Assembly: GCF_006715305.1 (NCBI RefSeq)
Contig: NZ_VFMY01000001.1
Location: 2,232,001-2,296,000, forward strand
Source: Arthrobacter sp. SLBN-100
Lineage (GTDB): Bacteria > Actinomycetota > Actinomycetes > Actinomycetales > Micrococcaceae
Reading direction: 5' to 3'
DNA: 64,000 nt
Below are positions 22,657-31,658 of the stretch, in pieces (the first letter of the stretch is position 1; each line of letters opens with the position of its first letter). Below the pieces are notes generated by a model, which ran no database searches, was not told the origin of the DNA, and saw nothing but the letters and a program-made list of their open reading frames with translations. A program made the position numbers and the translations under genes.

Positions 22657-23498
22657 AGCAGCAACCTGGAACGGAAGCCCAACTGCGCTACGCGCCGCCC
22701 GCTGAGCTGCAGCGCGCGTCACTGAACGTGGTACCGGCGGCGCTTGTTTCGGCGTCGGGCTTTCTGCTGTTTGTCCGCGAGGACCGCCTGTCCGGCTTCC
22801 TTCTGCTCGCCGCCGCCCTGGTGCTGGCCGGGATCATCAACCGGCGGTTGTTAACCGACCTGGCTCTGATTGGCGTCGGGTTGACCGCAATGAGCCTGGT
22901 CCCGATCACCACGGACATCAGCACCGGCCACATGGCGGTAATGGGGACGGCCATGATTCTGGCTGTCGGTGTCCCGTATGCCGTTTCGCGGTTCATCACC
23001 GAGGACCACGCGATCCGGTTTCCGATCCGTTCAGGCCAGCCATGGACCCGCGCCGAGAAGTGGTACCTGCCCGCGGTCCTGGTGATCGGGTACGCGCTGA
23101 TGCCCGTCTATATGATCCGGACCGGCGTCTACAACAACTGGCCGGCGGTTAATGACCCGGACGGCATCGCAAGGCTTTTCCTCGGAACCAACGTGCTGGG
23201 CATCTGGGATGAGCTCTTCTTCATCTGCACGGCGTTCACGCTCCTGCGCCGGCATCTCCCGGACTGGCAGGCCAACCTGCTCCAGGCTGTTCTCTTCACG
23301 TCCTTCCTCTGGGAGCTGGGATTCCACGCCTGGGCGCCGTTCTTTATCTTCCCGTTTGCGCTGTTGCAGGCCCGGCTGTTCACCATCACCAGGTCGCTGT
23401 CCTACATCGTCAGCGTCCACCTGTTGTTCGACTTCGTCCTGTTCCTGGTCCTGATCCACGCCCACAACCGCGAATGGATCGACATCTTCCTGTACTGA
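22653..23498 (+). CDS. CPBP-like (CAAX protease-related) integral membrane protein
   Basis: A 281-residue protein with about eight hydrophobic helices. The C-terminal half carries motifs that resemble CPBP/Abi intramembrane proteases: WDELFFICTAFTLLRRHLPD (motif 1, D/E-E...R, at about 185-204), SFLWELGFHAWAPFF (F...H) and VHLLFDF (H...D). The first Glu of the usual EExxxR is replaced by Asp. These proteins process prenylated or other membrane substrates, or act in bacteriocin immunity; the role here is unknown. It starts at GTG 22653, overlapping the arsR stop by 4 bp. Annotation as an arsenite transporter was considered and rejected. Confidence 0.6.
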   Translation: MKQQPGTEAQLRYAPPAELQRASLNVVPAALVSASGFLLFVREDRLSGFLLLAAALVLAGIINRRLLTDLALIGVGLTAMSLVPITTDISTGHMAVMGTAMILAVGVPYAVSRFITEDHAIRFPIRSGQPWTRAEKWYLPAVLVIGYALMPVYMIRTGVYNNWPAVNDPDGIARLFLGTNVLGIWDELFFICTAFTLLRRHLPDWQANLLQAVLFTSFLWELGFHAWAPFFIFPFALLQARLFTITRSLSYIVSVHLLFDFVLFLVLIHAHNREWIDIFLY

Positions 23499-23545
23499 CT
23501 TCTTTTGCCCTGGACGTGGACTGATGCAGCGCCCATAGTTGGAGC

Positions 23546-23833
23546 GTGAAAACACCTGACCCTGAACTTGATGCCCTGCGGCAGCGTGCGGCGCAGGGTG
23601 ATTCCGACGCCGTCGATGAACTGGTTGAACGCGCCGCCGAGCGCGCGGACCTGGACGAACTGCGGCGGCTTGCTGATTCCGGCAGCAGGGACGCGGCGGA
23701 CCAGTTGGTGGAGAGTGCCGGGGAGAAGGGCGACCTTGATGAGCTCAGACGGTTGGCGGCCACAGGAAACCAGGACGCCGCCGAAGTGCTCGCCGAATTC
23801 GAAGAGGACGACGACGGCTCTTGGATTCCCTGA
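23546..23833 (+). CDS. Small helical-repeat protein
   Basis: A 95-residue acidic protein made of about 2.5 repeats of a 33-residue unit: DLDELRRLADSGSRDAADQL, then VESAGEKG; DLDELRRLAATGNQDAAEVL; and a degenerate first unit ELDALRQRAAQGDSDAVDEL, then VERAAERA. Two helices per repeat, in the style of Sel1/HEAT-like repeats, are likely. No function is known; it is probably a protein-interaction module. It is probably leaderless: CATAGT at 23534-23539, six bases, then GTG 23546. Confidence 0.75.
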   Translation: MKTPDPELDALRQRAAQGDSDAVDELVERAAERADLDELRRLADSGSRDAADQLVESAGEKGDLDELRRLAATGNQDAAEVLAEFEEDDDGSWIP

Positions 23834-23904
23834 ACGAGTGACACTGGGCGCTTAGCCCGGGACCGCGGCTGCGCACTTCACGCTGCACGCCCATAAAGCA
23901 GCGG

Positions 23905-25089
23905 CTAGAAACGGATCGCGTCAATCACCTTGATCCGGACCGCCACCAGGGCCGGAATGGCGCCGGCCAGTGCGCCGACGAGGATTGCGGAACCCAGACC
24001 GAGGAGCGCAGCTTCAAGCGGAAAGGCAGGATACTCCTTGAGTCCGGGCGCGATATTGGACTGGATCCAGGGGTTCTTGACCACGGCCACGGAGAGCATA
24101 ACGCCAACGATTCCGGCCACTGCCGTTGCCACCACTGACTCCATCATGACGCCGAGGAATATCCGCTGGGAGGTTGCGCCAAAGCTGCGGCGGATGCCGA
24201 TTTCCCGGACGCGATACCGCACCGTGACCATTGAGATGTTCAGCATCCCCACCGCTCCGAGCAGGAGGACAAGCGCGGCGATGCCGCCCACCGCCAGCTG
24301 CACCGTTTCGAACGGGTCACCGTAGCTGGCGTAGTCCATCCGGTCCACCTGGACCTGCAGTCCCGGAAACTGCCGCTGCAGGTCCGAGGTGATGGCCGCT
24401 TTCAGCGGTTCAACCTTGCTTTCGCCAACCCAGAATTTGAACTGGCCGAAGCCGCCAGGAGAAATACCGGCACGCTCCGCGGCCCCAGTCAGCATAAAGG
24501 CCGACGGCGGTGCCTGCGGGTGCTGGTCAGGAACCACGCCGATGATCACCGCCGTCGTCTCCTGTGAGCCGAGCAACTTCACCTTGGGGTCGGTAATGAG
24601 GTTCGGCCTGCCGGCCGCACTGTAGAAGGCCTCGGAGACCACCAGCGCCGGGGCGAACCGGTTCTCGTCGTCGTCCGCAAACCACCCGCCTTGGCTGACA
24701 TCCAGGCGGTGGATCACGCCGTAGCCCGGGTCCACGAGTTGGAGGTTCACCTGCTGCACGCCCAGGGGGGACTGGAAGGAGTGCTGCGCCTGGCCGGAAT
24801 GGCTGTAGTAGGCGATGCCGTAACGGTCCACAACGCCCTGGTACGCGTCGTCAAGTTTCTGTTGATCCGGTTGCGTGGGACCGAAAACGGCTATGCCCAG
24901 GGTGGCTGCCCGGCCCCCGTTTTGTTCCGAAGATGCCTTGAAACCCTCACGGGCCAGGTTCCCCAGCCCCACCACAGACGTCAAGGCGGCCACGGAAAGT
25001 GCCACTCCAACCAGCGCCAGCAGAATCCGCGTCTTGTTGATCCTCAACTCCTGCCAAGCCTCTACAAGGGCAGAAACTATCCCGGTCAC
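23905..25089 (-). CDS. MacB-type ABC transporter permease (FtsX domain)
   Basis: A 394-residue permease with a TM helix at about 20-42, a large extracytoplasmic MacB_PCD domain (45-260), and three C-terminal TM helices (VQLAVGGIAALVLLLGAVGM; SVVATAVAGIVGVMLSVAVV; ILVGALAGAIPALVAVRI). The motif NISMVTVRYRVREIGIRRSF-GATSQRIF is the FtsX cytoplasmic loop. It is the last of a three-gene operon (adaptor, ATPase, permease), its ATG overlapping the ATPase stop by 4 bp. The operon probably exports a lipid, peptide or drug, or performs mechanotransmission at the envelope; the substrate is unknown. Confidence 0.9.
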   Translation of the reverse strand: MTGIVSALVEAWQELRINKTRILLALVGVALSVAALTSVVGLGNLAREGFKASSEQNGGRAATLGIAVFGPTQPDQQKLDDAYQGVVDRYGIAYYSHSGQAQHSFQSPLGVQQVNLQLVDPGYGVIHRLDVSQGGWFADDDENRFAPALVVSEAFYSAAGRPNLITDPKVKLLGSQETTAVIIGVVPDQHPQAPPSAFMLTGAAERAGISPGGFGQFKFWVGESKVEPLKAAITSDLQRQFPGLQVQVDRMDYASYGDPFETVQLAVGGIAALVLLLGAVGMLNISMVTVRYRVREIGIRRSFGATSQRIFLGVMMESVVATAVAGIVGVMLSVAVVKNPWIQSNIAPGLKEYPAFPLEAALLGLGSAILVGALAGAIPALVAVRIKVIDAIRF

Positions 25090-25793
25090 GCGCTGGCTCC
25101 CGCCGGGACATCCGCGGCGGTGAGGACGCCGGACTCGAGCCGGTAGCAGGCCCGGGCGAGGGCTGCGACATTCACGTCGTGGGTGATGGTGACCAGGGCG
25201 GCGCCGGATTCAGTGGCCACGGTGTCCAGCAGCGCCATGACTTCCTGTCCTGTGTCCACGTCAAGGGCGCCTGTAGGTTCGTCGGCCAGGATCAGCCGGG
25301 GCCGGCGGACCAATGCCCGGGCGATGGCAACTCTTTGCTGCTCGCCGCCGGAGAGCATGTTCGGCAATGTCTGGGCGCGATGGGCGAGGCCGACGCGGTC
25401 CAGAATGTCCATGGCAGTTTCCCGGCGGCGCCAGAATTGGGGACCCTTGGCGTACAGCAACGGCGTCATGACATTGTCCACGGCTGTGCGGCCGGGCAGG
25501 AGGTTGAACTGTTGGAATACGAATCCCACCGATTCACCGCGCAGCCCCGCCCGGGCGCCGTCGCTGATTTCCTGCACCGGATTACCCAGGAACCTGAGGT
25601 CCCCGCTGCTGGGCAGGTCCAGCAGCCCGAGCAGGTTCAGCAACGTTGACTTGCCGCAACCGGACCTTCCCACGACTGCCGTGTGGTCGCCACTGTGAAC
25701 CGAGAGGTCAACCCCGCGAAGAATGTGGAGCTCCTGGTCATCAGGCAGCAGGACGGTCCTGGTCACTCCAGCCAGGGCTACGAGTTCCTCCAC
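25086..25793 (-). CDS. MacB-type ABC transporter ATP-binding protein
   Basis: A 235-residue ATPase. Walker A GRSGCGKST is at 42-50, the Q-loop is in FVFQQFNLLPGRTAVDNVMT, the signature is LSGGEQQRVAIARAL, Walker B is LILADEPTGALD, and the H-loop is VTITHD. The ADEPTGALD form is typical of MacB/LolD-type exporters. It lies 2 bp after the adaptor gene and overlaps the permease gene. Confidence 0.93.
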   Translation of the reverse strand: MEELVALAGVTRTVLLPDDQELHILRGVDLSVHSGDHTAVVGRSGCGKSTLLNLLGLLDLPSSGDLRFLGNPVQEISDGARAGLRGESVGFVFQQFNLLPGRTAVDNVMTPLLYAKGPQFWRRRETAMDILDRVGLAHRAQTLPNMLSGGEQQRVAIARALVRRPRLILADEPTGALDVDTGQEVMALLDTVATESGAALVTITHDVNVAALARACYRLESGVLTAADVPAGASA

Positions 25794-25795
25794 CC

Positions 25796-27022
25796 TTAGC
25801 CGCCGACCGGAATGCCGGGTCCGGCAAACTGCGGTCCCGGGGGCATCTGTGCCGGCGCGCCCGGAATGAATTCGAGGATCGCCTCCCCTTCCGCCAGTCC
25901 GGAGACCACCTCCACCCGGGAACCATCGTTCAGGCCCAGCTGGACCTTGCGCTGTTCGGGCTCACCGGCAGGAACTCCAGCCGGGACACCCGGAGCAGCG
26001 GGGCCGGGCGCGCCGCTGGCTGCGCCGTCAGGGCCTGACGCTGGACTTGTGCCTGCCAGCCAGACAATGCCCTCCTTGACGCTGCCTTCCACGGCTGTGA
26101 GGGGGACGGAAACCACGTTGACGGCCTCGCCTGCGGTGACGGTCATGGTGGCACCCAGCCCGGCGAAGACCTCAACGCTTGAGGGGACAGCGCAGCTAAG
26201 GGTCCCCGTAGGTGTGCCGCCCTGCTCGGGCGCTCCGCCGGCAGTCCCAGGGCCGGCCTGGGCATAAGGGACGGTCCTCCCCGCGCCACCGGACATGCCG
26301 CTGGTGACCCCAGCTCCGGAGCTGCCCCCGGCAGCCGGGTCCGTGGTGCTTTCCAAAACGACGGAAGGACAAGTGAAGGGAGCAGGTCCGCCAACCAGGG
26401 CCACTTGGGCCGACCCCGGCTTGGCCAGAAGCCGGTACTGCTGCGCGGCGTCCACCGTACCACCGACCGTAAAGGTCCCCGGGTCCACTGATCCTGCCGT
26501 CTCGCCCACGCTGACTTGCTGATTGATCAACACGTCCAGGCTTTTCAGCTCGCCTGAAGCCGGAGCAACAACATCTGTGTAGGTGTAGGCAGGCTGGACC
26601 GCCGCGGGAGGCGCCTGCCTGGCCGAACTGGCGTCGTATGGCCCGTTTTCCGCTGCCGAATCGACTGCCACGTGCGGTTCGGGTTTGACTTCGGACCGGA
26701 CCTGGTAGAGGCGATCGCCCAAGGCCACCTTCGCTCCGGGCTCCAGGAAGATGTAGGTCACCTCACCGGCAGCGGAGTTCCGGACACCGATCGCGGCATC
26801 GCTTTGAACAGTTGCCTTGATCTCCACCTTATTGGTCAGGGTGGCGCGTGACGCCTGAATCACGGGAGTTGCCACCTGGGCTCCGGGACCTGCCACGGTC
26901 CGTTCGGGTTCCATCCCGCCAACGAAAGCGATCTTAACCAAAGCCACCGCTATGACCGCAAATATCGCCAGCCACGCCGCCGGCAAAATGACACGTCGAA
27001 AAACTCTCATCACTGCCCCCAT
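25796..27022 (-). CDS. HlyD/MacA-like adaptor protein for the ABC exporter
   Basis: A 408-residue envelope protein. It has an N-terminal TM segment (VILPAAWLAIFAVIAVALV, about 10-30). A split biotinyl-lipoyl-like domain follows: TNKVEIKATVQSDAAIGVRN, then GEVTYIFLEPGAKVALGDRL, later VVAPASGELKSLDVLINQQV. A C-terminal beta-barrel region (TVTAGEAVNVVSVPLTAVEG; RKVQLGLNDGSRVEVVSGLA) resembles MacA. Gly/Ala/Pro-rich inserts separate these. It would link the permease to the cell wall; Gram-positive adaptors of this type have no outer-membrane partner. ATG 27022 was chosen (27010 is also possible). It is the first gene of the operon. Confidence 0.85.
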   Translation of the reverse strand: MGAVMRVFRRVILPAAWLAIFAVIAVALVKIAFVGGMEPERTVAGPGAQVATPVIQASRATLTNKVEIKATVQSDAAIGVRNSAAGEVTYIFLEPGAKVALGDRLYQVRSEVKPEPHVAVDSAAENGPYDASSARQAPPAAVQPAYTYTDVVAPASGELKSLDVLINQQVSVGETAGSVDPGTFTVGGTVDAAQQYRLLAKPGSAQVALVGGPAPFTCPSVVLESTTDPAAGGSSGAGVTSGMSGGAGRTVPYAQAGPGTAGGAPEQGGTPTGTLSCAVPSSVEVFAGLGATMTVTAGEAVNVVSVPLTAVEGSVKEGIVWLAGTSPASGPDGAASGAPGPAAPGVPAGVPAGEPEQRKVQLGLNDGSRVEVVSGLAEGEAILEFIPGAPAQMPPGPQFAGPGIPVGG

Positions 27023-27084
27023 CAGTAAGCCCCCCAGAGCGATCTGCGGGAGCCCACCCAGCATATAGTGCCGGTGTTCCCGAC

Positions 27085-27112
27085 CTTGTCACAGGTATTC
27101 GCGAACTTGTCA
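27085..27112 (-). promoter_or_regulatory. Direct repeats upstream of the MacB-type operon
   Basis: CTTGTCA occurs twice (27085-27091 and 27106-27112), 21 bp apart, i.e. two helical turns. Read on the minus strand these are TGACAAG sites; GTGACA overlaps the nearer one and could be a -35 region, with CTATAT/TATATG near 27062-27068 as a -10 box at a rather long 19-20 bp spacing. The arrangement suits an activator such as a response regulator (inference); none is adjacent. Confidence 0.3.
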
Positions 27113-27195
27113 TATGTCAGGCAGCAGCGCCAAAAGTTGCTACTCGTGCGGACCCGGTTCGTCGGGGGGGTTGACACAGGAACTGTGGTTGGCAG

Positions 27196-27375
27196 CTATT
27201 CCTCGCCGTTGTCTTCGGCTTCCAGGTATTTCGCCATGGCTTCGCAGGCCTGTTTCCAGCGGACATTCAACGCGTGCCGGTTCAACGGGGAGAACATGCC
27301 GTCGAGGACTTTTTCAACTGCGTCATATGCGGCGTCCCGGGCCCGTTCCTGCGCCGCCGGGCTGTAGTAGTTCAT
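27196..27375 (-). CDS. Small hypothetical protein
   Basis: A 59-residue helical protein: MNYYSPAAQERARDAAYDAV, then EKVLDGMFSPLNRHALNVRW and KQACEAMAKYLEAEDNGEE. It looks like a single two-helix domain. No family was recognised. The frame runs upstream into the lipoprotein gene region, but MNYYS at 27375 starts cleanly after ACAGG. The 120 bp to the MacB-type operon start hold that operon's promoter. Confidence 0.55.
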   Translation of the reverse strand: MNYYSPAAQERARDAAYDAVEKVLDGMFSPLNRHALNVRWKQACEAMAKYLEAEDNGEE

Positions 27376-27425
27376 GCCTGTAGTTCGTTGTGTCAGGCGG
27401 TTCGGATGGCGGAAAACTGAATGGC

Positions 27426-28190
27426 CTAACCGGCTGGCCTGAGCGACGTGATCATCTGCCTGATGTTCCGGTACTCCGGGGTGTCCATGTATTTGCGGGC
27501 CTGCTCCAGGTACGGCAGGGACTCGGCACCGGGTGTCTCGTTGTTCGCGGGATGGTAGAACGCGCCGAACATCGCTGCGGTGGCTGGCCAGGTGAAGAAG
27601 TGGAAGATGGGGCACGCCGAGTCGCCGGCGGGAGCCGGAACGGTGGTGATACCGTACGCGGCAGCTGGAGTATCGGCCGGGCCGGGGGCGGTGGCATGGC
27701 CGCGGGTTTCAAACACGTACCGCGGCACTTCGCCGTTCTGGGCCAGGGCCGGCAGTTCCTGGGACTCAAGCTCGGAGAAGGAATATTTCTCCATGCAGGT
27801 GGAACCGGTGACCATGTTGGTCCGGAGGGTCGCCAGCGGCTTTCCTGCTTCATTGGTGACCTCGGCAAAGGCACCCCCGCCTTCGGGCAGTTCGCCTGCG
27901 GGATCTGTCACACTCCACGCCGCCGGCAGGTCGAACGCCAGCTGCCCGTCAGCCGTCCTAAACGTCACCCAAGACGTCCCCTGATCGAAGGTATCGGAGG
28001 GCGTCGGGCTTGTCGTGGACTCGGCCGTCGGCGTCACGGTCTTTCCCGGAAGAGTGGGCGGGATGGTGGAAATCGTGGGTGCGGTGGACTCGCTGGTAAC
28101 AGAGATCGGGGGGCTTATCGGTTGGCTGCAGCCGCCCACCGCCACACCAACCAGAATCAACGCGGAAAGCATCCCGCCGGACCTGCCCAT
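27426..28190 (-). CDS. Secreted lipoprotein of unknown function
   Basis: A 254-residue protein with a lipoprotein signal peptide (MGRSGGMLSALILVGVAVGG-C; lipobox VGGC, Cys 21). A Ser/Thr/Pro-rich linker of about 50 residues follows, then a soluble domain with FRTADGQLAFDLPAAWSVTD at about 80-99 and FHFFTWPATAAMFGAFYHPA near the C-terminus. It is anchored to the outside of the cytoplasmic membrane. ATG 28190 was chosen because GGAGG lies 5 nt upstream. No partner gene was seen, and the substrate or role is unknown. Confidence 0.8.
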   Translation of the reverse strand: MGRSGGMLSALILVGVAVGGCSQPISPPISVTSESTAPTISTIPPTLPGKTVTPTAESTTSPTPSDTFDQGTSWVTFRTADGQLAFDLPAAWSVTDPAGELPEGGGAFAEVTNEAGKPLATLRTNMVTGSTCMEKYSFSELESQELPALAQNGEVPRYVFETRGHATAPGPADTPAAAYGITTVPAPAGDSACPIFHFFTWPATAAMFGAFYHPANNETPGAESLPYLEQARKYMDTPEYRNIRQMITSLRPAG

Positions 28191-28326
28191 TCCAACCTCC
28201 AAGGACACAAAAACTGGTTCTTAAAGTGTGGAACCGCCAGCAGGTTTCGGACCTTGTGCAGGCTGATTGGCGCCTAACCGTTGCGGCGAATAACAGAAAA
28301 GCTTTTGTGCCTGGATTTTAAAGCCC

Positions 28327-28361
28327 GACGGCGGCCCGCCCCTGGGGAGCCGGCCGCCGTC
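28327..28361. terminator. Hairpin downstream of the alcohol dehydrogenase gene
   Basis: GACGGCGGCC (28327-28336) pairs with GGCCGCCGTC (28352-28361) around a 15-nt loop. CGCTTTTTGG follows on the plus strand, and on the minus strand the tail reads GGGCTTTAAAATC. It lies 16 bp beyond the stop of the minus-strand alcohol dehydrogenase gene and shares its core with the other GACGGCGG hairpins. Confidence 0.75.
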
Positions 28362-28376
28362 GAACGCTTTTTGGTA

Positions 28377-29417
28377 CTAGAGGGTGGCGGTGTCGATCAC
28401 GAAGCGGTAGCGGACGTCCGAGGCAAGGACCCGCTCGTAGGCGTCGTTGATCTTTTCGGCCGGGATGACCTCAATTTCGGCGCCAAGGCCGTGCTCCGCG
28501 CAGAAGTCCAGCATCTCCTGGGTTTCGCGGATGCCGCCGATCATCGAGCCGGCGAAGGACCGGCGGCCGCCGATCAGCGCGAAGGCGTTGACCGGGAGCG
28601 GCTCGGCGGGGGCGCCGACGTTCACAAGGGCGCCTTCGAGGGCCAGCAGCTGCAGGTAGGAGCTGATGTCAATCGAGGCGCTGACGGTGTTGATGATCAG
28701 GTCAAAGGTGCCGGCGAGCTCCTTGAAGGTGTTCTCATCGCTGGTGGCGAAGTAGTGATCCGCACCCAGGCGGAGCCCGTCCTCCTGCTTTTTCAGCGAC
28801 TGGGACAGGACGGTCACGTCAGCACCCATGGCATGGGCGAGTTTGACGGCCATGTGGCCAAGTCCGCCGAGGCCGACGACGGCGACCTTCTTGCCGGGGC
28901 CGGCACCCCAGTGCCGCAGCGGGGAGTACGTGGTGATGCCGGCGCACAGCAGCGGTGCGGCGACGTCGAGGTCGATGCCCTCAGGGATGCGGACAACGAA
29001 GTCTTCGGTGACGATGACGTGGCTGGAGTAACCGCCCTGGGTGATAGTGCCGTCGCGGTCAACTGCCCCGTAAGTGCCCACCATAGAGTTGAGGCAGTAC
29101 TGCTCCTCGCCCTTCAGGCAGTTGGCGCATTCGCGGCAGGAGTTGACCATGCAGCCGACGCCCACGCGGTCGCCCACGGCGTGCTTGGTCACGGCCGAAC
29201 CCACTTCAGTGACGATGCCGGCGATCTCGTGGCCGGGGACCAGCGGGTACTGCTGCGGGCCCCAGTCGCCGCGGACGGTGTGGATGTCCGAGTGGCAGAT
29301 GCCTGCGAACTTGATCTCGATCAGGACGTCGTGGGGGCCAACTTCGCGGCGTTCGATGGTGGTTGCGATGAGGTCCTCTGTGGCGGACGGGGATGCGTAG
29401 GCTTTGACGGTAGTCAT
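28377..29417 (-). CDS. NAD(P)-dependent zinc alcohol dehydrogenase (YahK/CAD-like)
   Basis: A 346-residue medium-chain dehydrogenase. Catalytic zinc ligands are C41 (GICHSDIHT) and H63-E64 (VPGHEIAG), with the later Cys in the [12 protein letters not shown] block. Structural zinc ligands are C94, C97, C100 and C108 ([15 protein letters not shown]). The Rossmann loop is [15 protein letters not shown]. The [15 protein letters not shown] and [13 protein letters not shown] pattern is that of the cinnamyl-alcohol dehydrogenase / YahK aldehyde reductase branch with broad substrate range. ATG 29417 was chosen (AGGAGAGCC upstream). It follows a cupin gene after 110 bp. Confidence 0.92.
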   Translation of the reverse strand: MTTVKAYASPSATEDLIATTIERREVGPHDVLIEIKFAGICHSDIHTVRGDWGPQQYPLVPGHEIAGIVTEVGSAVTKHAVGDRVGVGCMVNSCRECANCLKGEEQYCLNSMVGTYGAVDRDGTITQGGYSSHVIVTEDFVVRIPEGIDLDVAAPLLCAGITTYSPLRHWGAGPGKKVAVVGLGGLGHMAVKLAHAMGADVTVLSQSLKKQEDGLRLGADHYFATSDENTFKELAGTFDLIINTVSASIDISSYLQLLALEGALVNVGAPAEPLPVNAFALIGGRRSFAGSMIGGIRETQEMLDFCAEHGLGAEIEVIPAEKINDAYERVLASDVRYRFVIDTATL

Positions 29418-29527
29418 GGCTCTCCTGTGGGTTTGGGGGGTTTTTAAAATGCTAACGGGATCAAGGGCCGTCAAACCGGCATTTCGGGCCGGCAGGGGTG
29501 GCCCTGTTGATACTGGGACTGGCAGTC

Positions 29528-29935
29528 CTACCCTTGCCGGCCTTCGTACTGGTCATCGGTGATGTGCTCTGCCCAGACCGTGGTTGCGGCCGGGTCGTCA
29601 CCGTTCTCGAGGATGGCGACGTGCTCCATAAAGGTTCCGTTGGCCGAGGCGTGCCAGTGCTCCTCGCCCGGCGGGGTGTAGAGCGTCTGGCCGGGGTGCA
29701 CTTCGATGATAGTGCCATCACGGCTGCCAAAGCGGGCGACGCCGGCGGTGATGTGCAGGTACTGGCCGCGGGCGTGGGAGTGCCAGGCAGTGCGGGCACC
29801 CGGGGCGAAGTGCACCTTGGCAACAACCGCGCGCTGTTCGGGGCCGTGCGGGACGGCGATCACGTCCAGCCACACATCTCCGGCGAACTGCTCGGGCGGG
29901 TTCTTAACGGTCTCGCGGGCGGGTTCGATGAACAT
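29528..29935 (-). CDS. Cupin-domain protein
   Basis: A 135-residue single-domain cupin. Motif 1 is [20 protein letters not shown] (G-x5-H-x-H-x-x-E region, with Gln in place of Glu), and motif 2 is [20 protein letters not shown]. The metal-binding His triad is present. Cupins of this type commonly sit beside carboxymuconolactone decarboxylase-family genes, as here (20 bp downstream of it). ATG 29935 was chosen because AGGAAAG lies 4 nt upstream. An oxidoreductase-associated isomerase or dioxygenase role is possible but unproven. Confidence 0.88.
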   Translation of the reverse strand: MFIEPARETVKNPPEQFAGDVWLDVIAVPHGPEQRAVVAKVHFAPGARTAWHSHARGQYLHITAGVARFGSRDGTIIEVHPGQTLYTPPGEEHWHASANGTFMEHVAILENGDDPAATTVWAEHITDDQYEGRQG

Positions 29936-29954
29936 GTTCTTTCCTTTCGGACGT

Positions 29955-30281
29955 TTACTGCTTGGCCAGGACGCGCTTGACCAGCATGAGCGCGGACACG
30001 GCCTTGGGCCAGCCGGCATAGAACGCGACGTGGGTGATCGTTTCCTTGACCTCGTCCTCCGTGAGGCCGTTGGCAATGCCCATGGGGATGTGCGCTTCGA
30101 GCTGCTCGATGTTGCCCGCGGAGACGAGGCTGCTGATGGTTATCAGGCTGCGGTCCCGCGGCGACAGTTCCGGCCGTGACCACACCTGTCCGAACAGCAC
30201 CTCATCGGTCAGTGACACAAACGTGGGCGCGAAATCGCCCATCATTTTCTGCATCGGAGTCTGTTCAACGTTTTCAGACAT
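29955..30281 (-). CDS. Carboxymuconolactone decarboxylase-family protein
   Basis: A 108-residue CMD/AhpD-fold protein: TDEVLFGQVWSRPELSPRDR, then SLITISSLVSAGNIEQLEAH, IPMGIANGLTEDEVKETITH and VAFYAGWPKAV. The AhpD redox CxxC is absent, so a decarboxylase-like or binding role is likelier than peroxidase recycling. It lies 6 bp after the MFS gene and 20 bp before the cupin gene, forming one transcript. Confidence 0.9.
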   Translation of the reverse strand: MSENVEQTPMQKMMGDFAPTFVSLTDEVLFGQVWSRPELSPRDRSLITISSLVSAGNIEQLEAHIPMGIANGLTEDEVKETITHVAFYAGWPKAVSALMLVKRVLAKQ

Positions 30282-30287
30282 CTTCTT

Positions 30288-31519
30288 TTACCTCCTGAAG
30301 GGGATTGGGTTTGGTAGCGGGCGGGCAAGTACCAGGAGTCCGAACAGGGACAGCAGCGCTCCGCCGATCATGAGCAGGGCCATGGGGACAGCCGTGCCGC
30401 TGCCGCCGAGGCCCGCGATGGGGGCCACGACCCCTGCGGTGGTCCATTGCACGAGTCCCAGGACTGCCGAACTGGTGCCGGGGTGCCCGGGTACCTCCGA
30501 GGAGGCGAGTGCGCCGCCGTTGGTGTTGATCAGGCCCTGCGCCACCATGAGGGCGAAGAAGCTGCCCATGGCCACCAGCAAGGGCGTGGCCCACCACAGC
30601 GCTCCGGCCAGCATGGCCACCCCGGCGGCAAGGGCGATGAGCTGGCCCACCAGGATGACCTTCCGGGTTGGTACTCGGCCGGCCAGCCTGGCTGAGACCA
30701 GGGCGGCGATGGCCATGCCGCCGGCGTTCGCGGCAAACACCATGGAATACATCACCGGCGACAGGCCGTTCATGTTCTGCAGGATGAACGCGGACGTTGC
30801 CACGTACGCGAACAGGGCGATAAAGGCCGACGACGCCACCACCACGTAGCCGACGAACCTGGGTTTGAGAGCACGTCCTTTGCCGCGCGGCCGAATTCAG
30901 CCAGGCCGCCGGAGTGCCGTTTTTCGGGCGGGAGGGATTCCGGGACGACGAACAGGGCACAGAGGGTCATGAGCACGCCCAGGGCGGCGAGTGTCCAAAA
31001 GGTCATCCGCCACCCGGTCAGCTGCAGGATCACCGCTCCGAGCAATGGGCTGATGATGGGTGCCACGCCGCCGATGCCCATCACAATATTGAGTACCCGG
31101 ACCAGCTGTGGCCCATGGGCCAGGTCGACGATGACGGCGCGGCCGATGACCATGGCCCAGCCACCCCCAAAGCCCTGCAGGAAGCGGGCGATCATCAGGA
31201 TCCCGATGTTCGGGGCAAGGGCGCAGGCTACCGAGGCAACCGCCATCAGGACGGTGCCGGCCACCAGCGGCAGCCGCCGGCCGCGCTGGTCGCTGAACGG
31301 GCCGCCCACCAGTTGCCCGAGCCCCATCCCGGCGAAGAACGTGGTCAGGGTCAGCTGCACCGCGGAGGCTGTGCTGCCGAACTCCGCGGACACGTGTGGA
31401 AAGGCCGGGACGTACATGTCGGTGGCCAGGGGTGCCACAGCCGTCAGGAAGATGACCGTGGCAACCAGCGTCGCGGAGACGGCGCCGGCCGCGGGCGCCC
31501 GCGTTGCGGTTGGCAGCAT
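30288..31519 (-). pseudogene. MFS drug-resistance transporter (Bcr/CflA type), frameshifted
   Basis: Two frames together give one complete transporter of about 410 residues. From ATG 31519 (MLPTATRAPAAGAVSATLVA), the first frame carries TM1-6 with the motif GPFSDQRGRRLPLV and continues to ...AAKDVLSNP. At about 30861 the homologous sequence moves to another frame (RFVGYVVVASSAFIALFAYV onward), which carries TM7-12 and ends at 30288. A single missing base near a CCC run (AAACCCAGG) explains the shift. It is either a recent inactivating mutation or a sequencing error. GGAG lies 9 nt upstream of 31519. It is the first gene of the CMD-cupin group. Confidence 0.8.
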
Positions 31520-31658
31520 GGATAAGTGCTCCATCTGGTTGATGACTAAAGGGGATGTTTCCATCAAAGCGCCTCCCGGAAGTGCCAGCGAGGGCCCTGC
31601 TGAAACGGGTTACGGCAGAACCTCCTTACGGGTTGGCCATTCGTCGTAACGTGTCCCT

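Noticed and set aside
22653..23498. Arsenite efflux pump (ArsB/Acr3) next to arsR
   Set aside because: The sequence lacks Acr3/ArsB motifs and has CPBP-like motifs instead.
28281..29447. 388-codon plus-strand frame over the alcohol dehydrogenase
   Set aside because: It mirrors the codon pattern of the dehydrogenase gene; the product is Gly/Val/Asp-rich shadow sequence.
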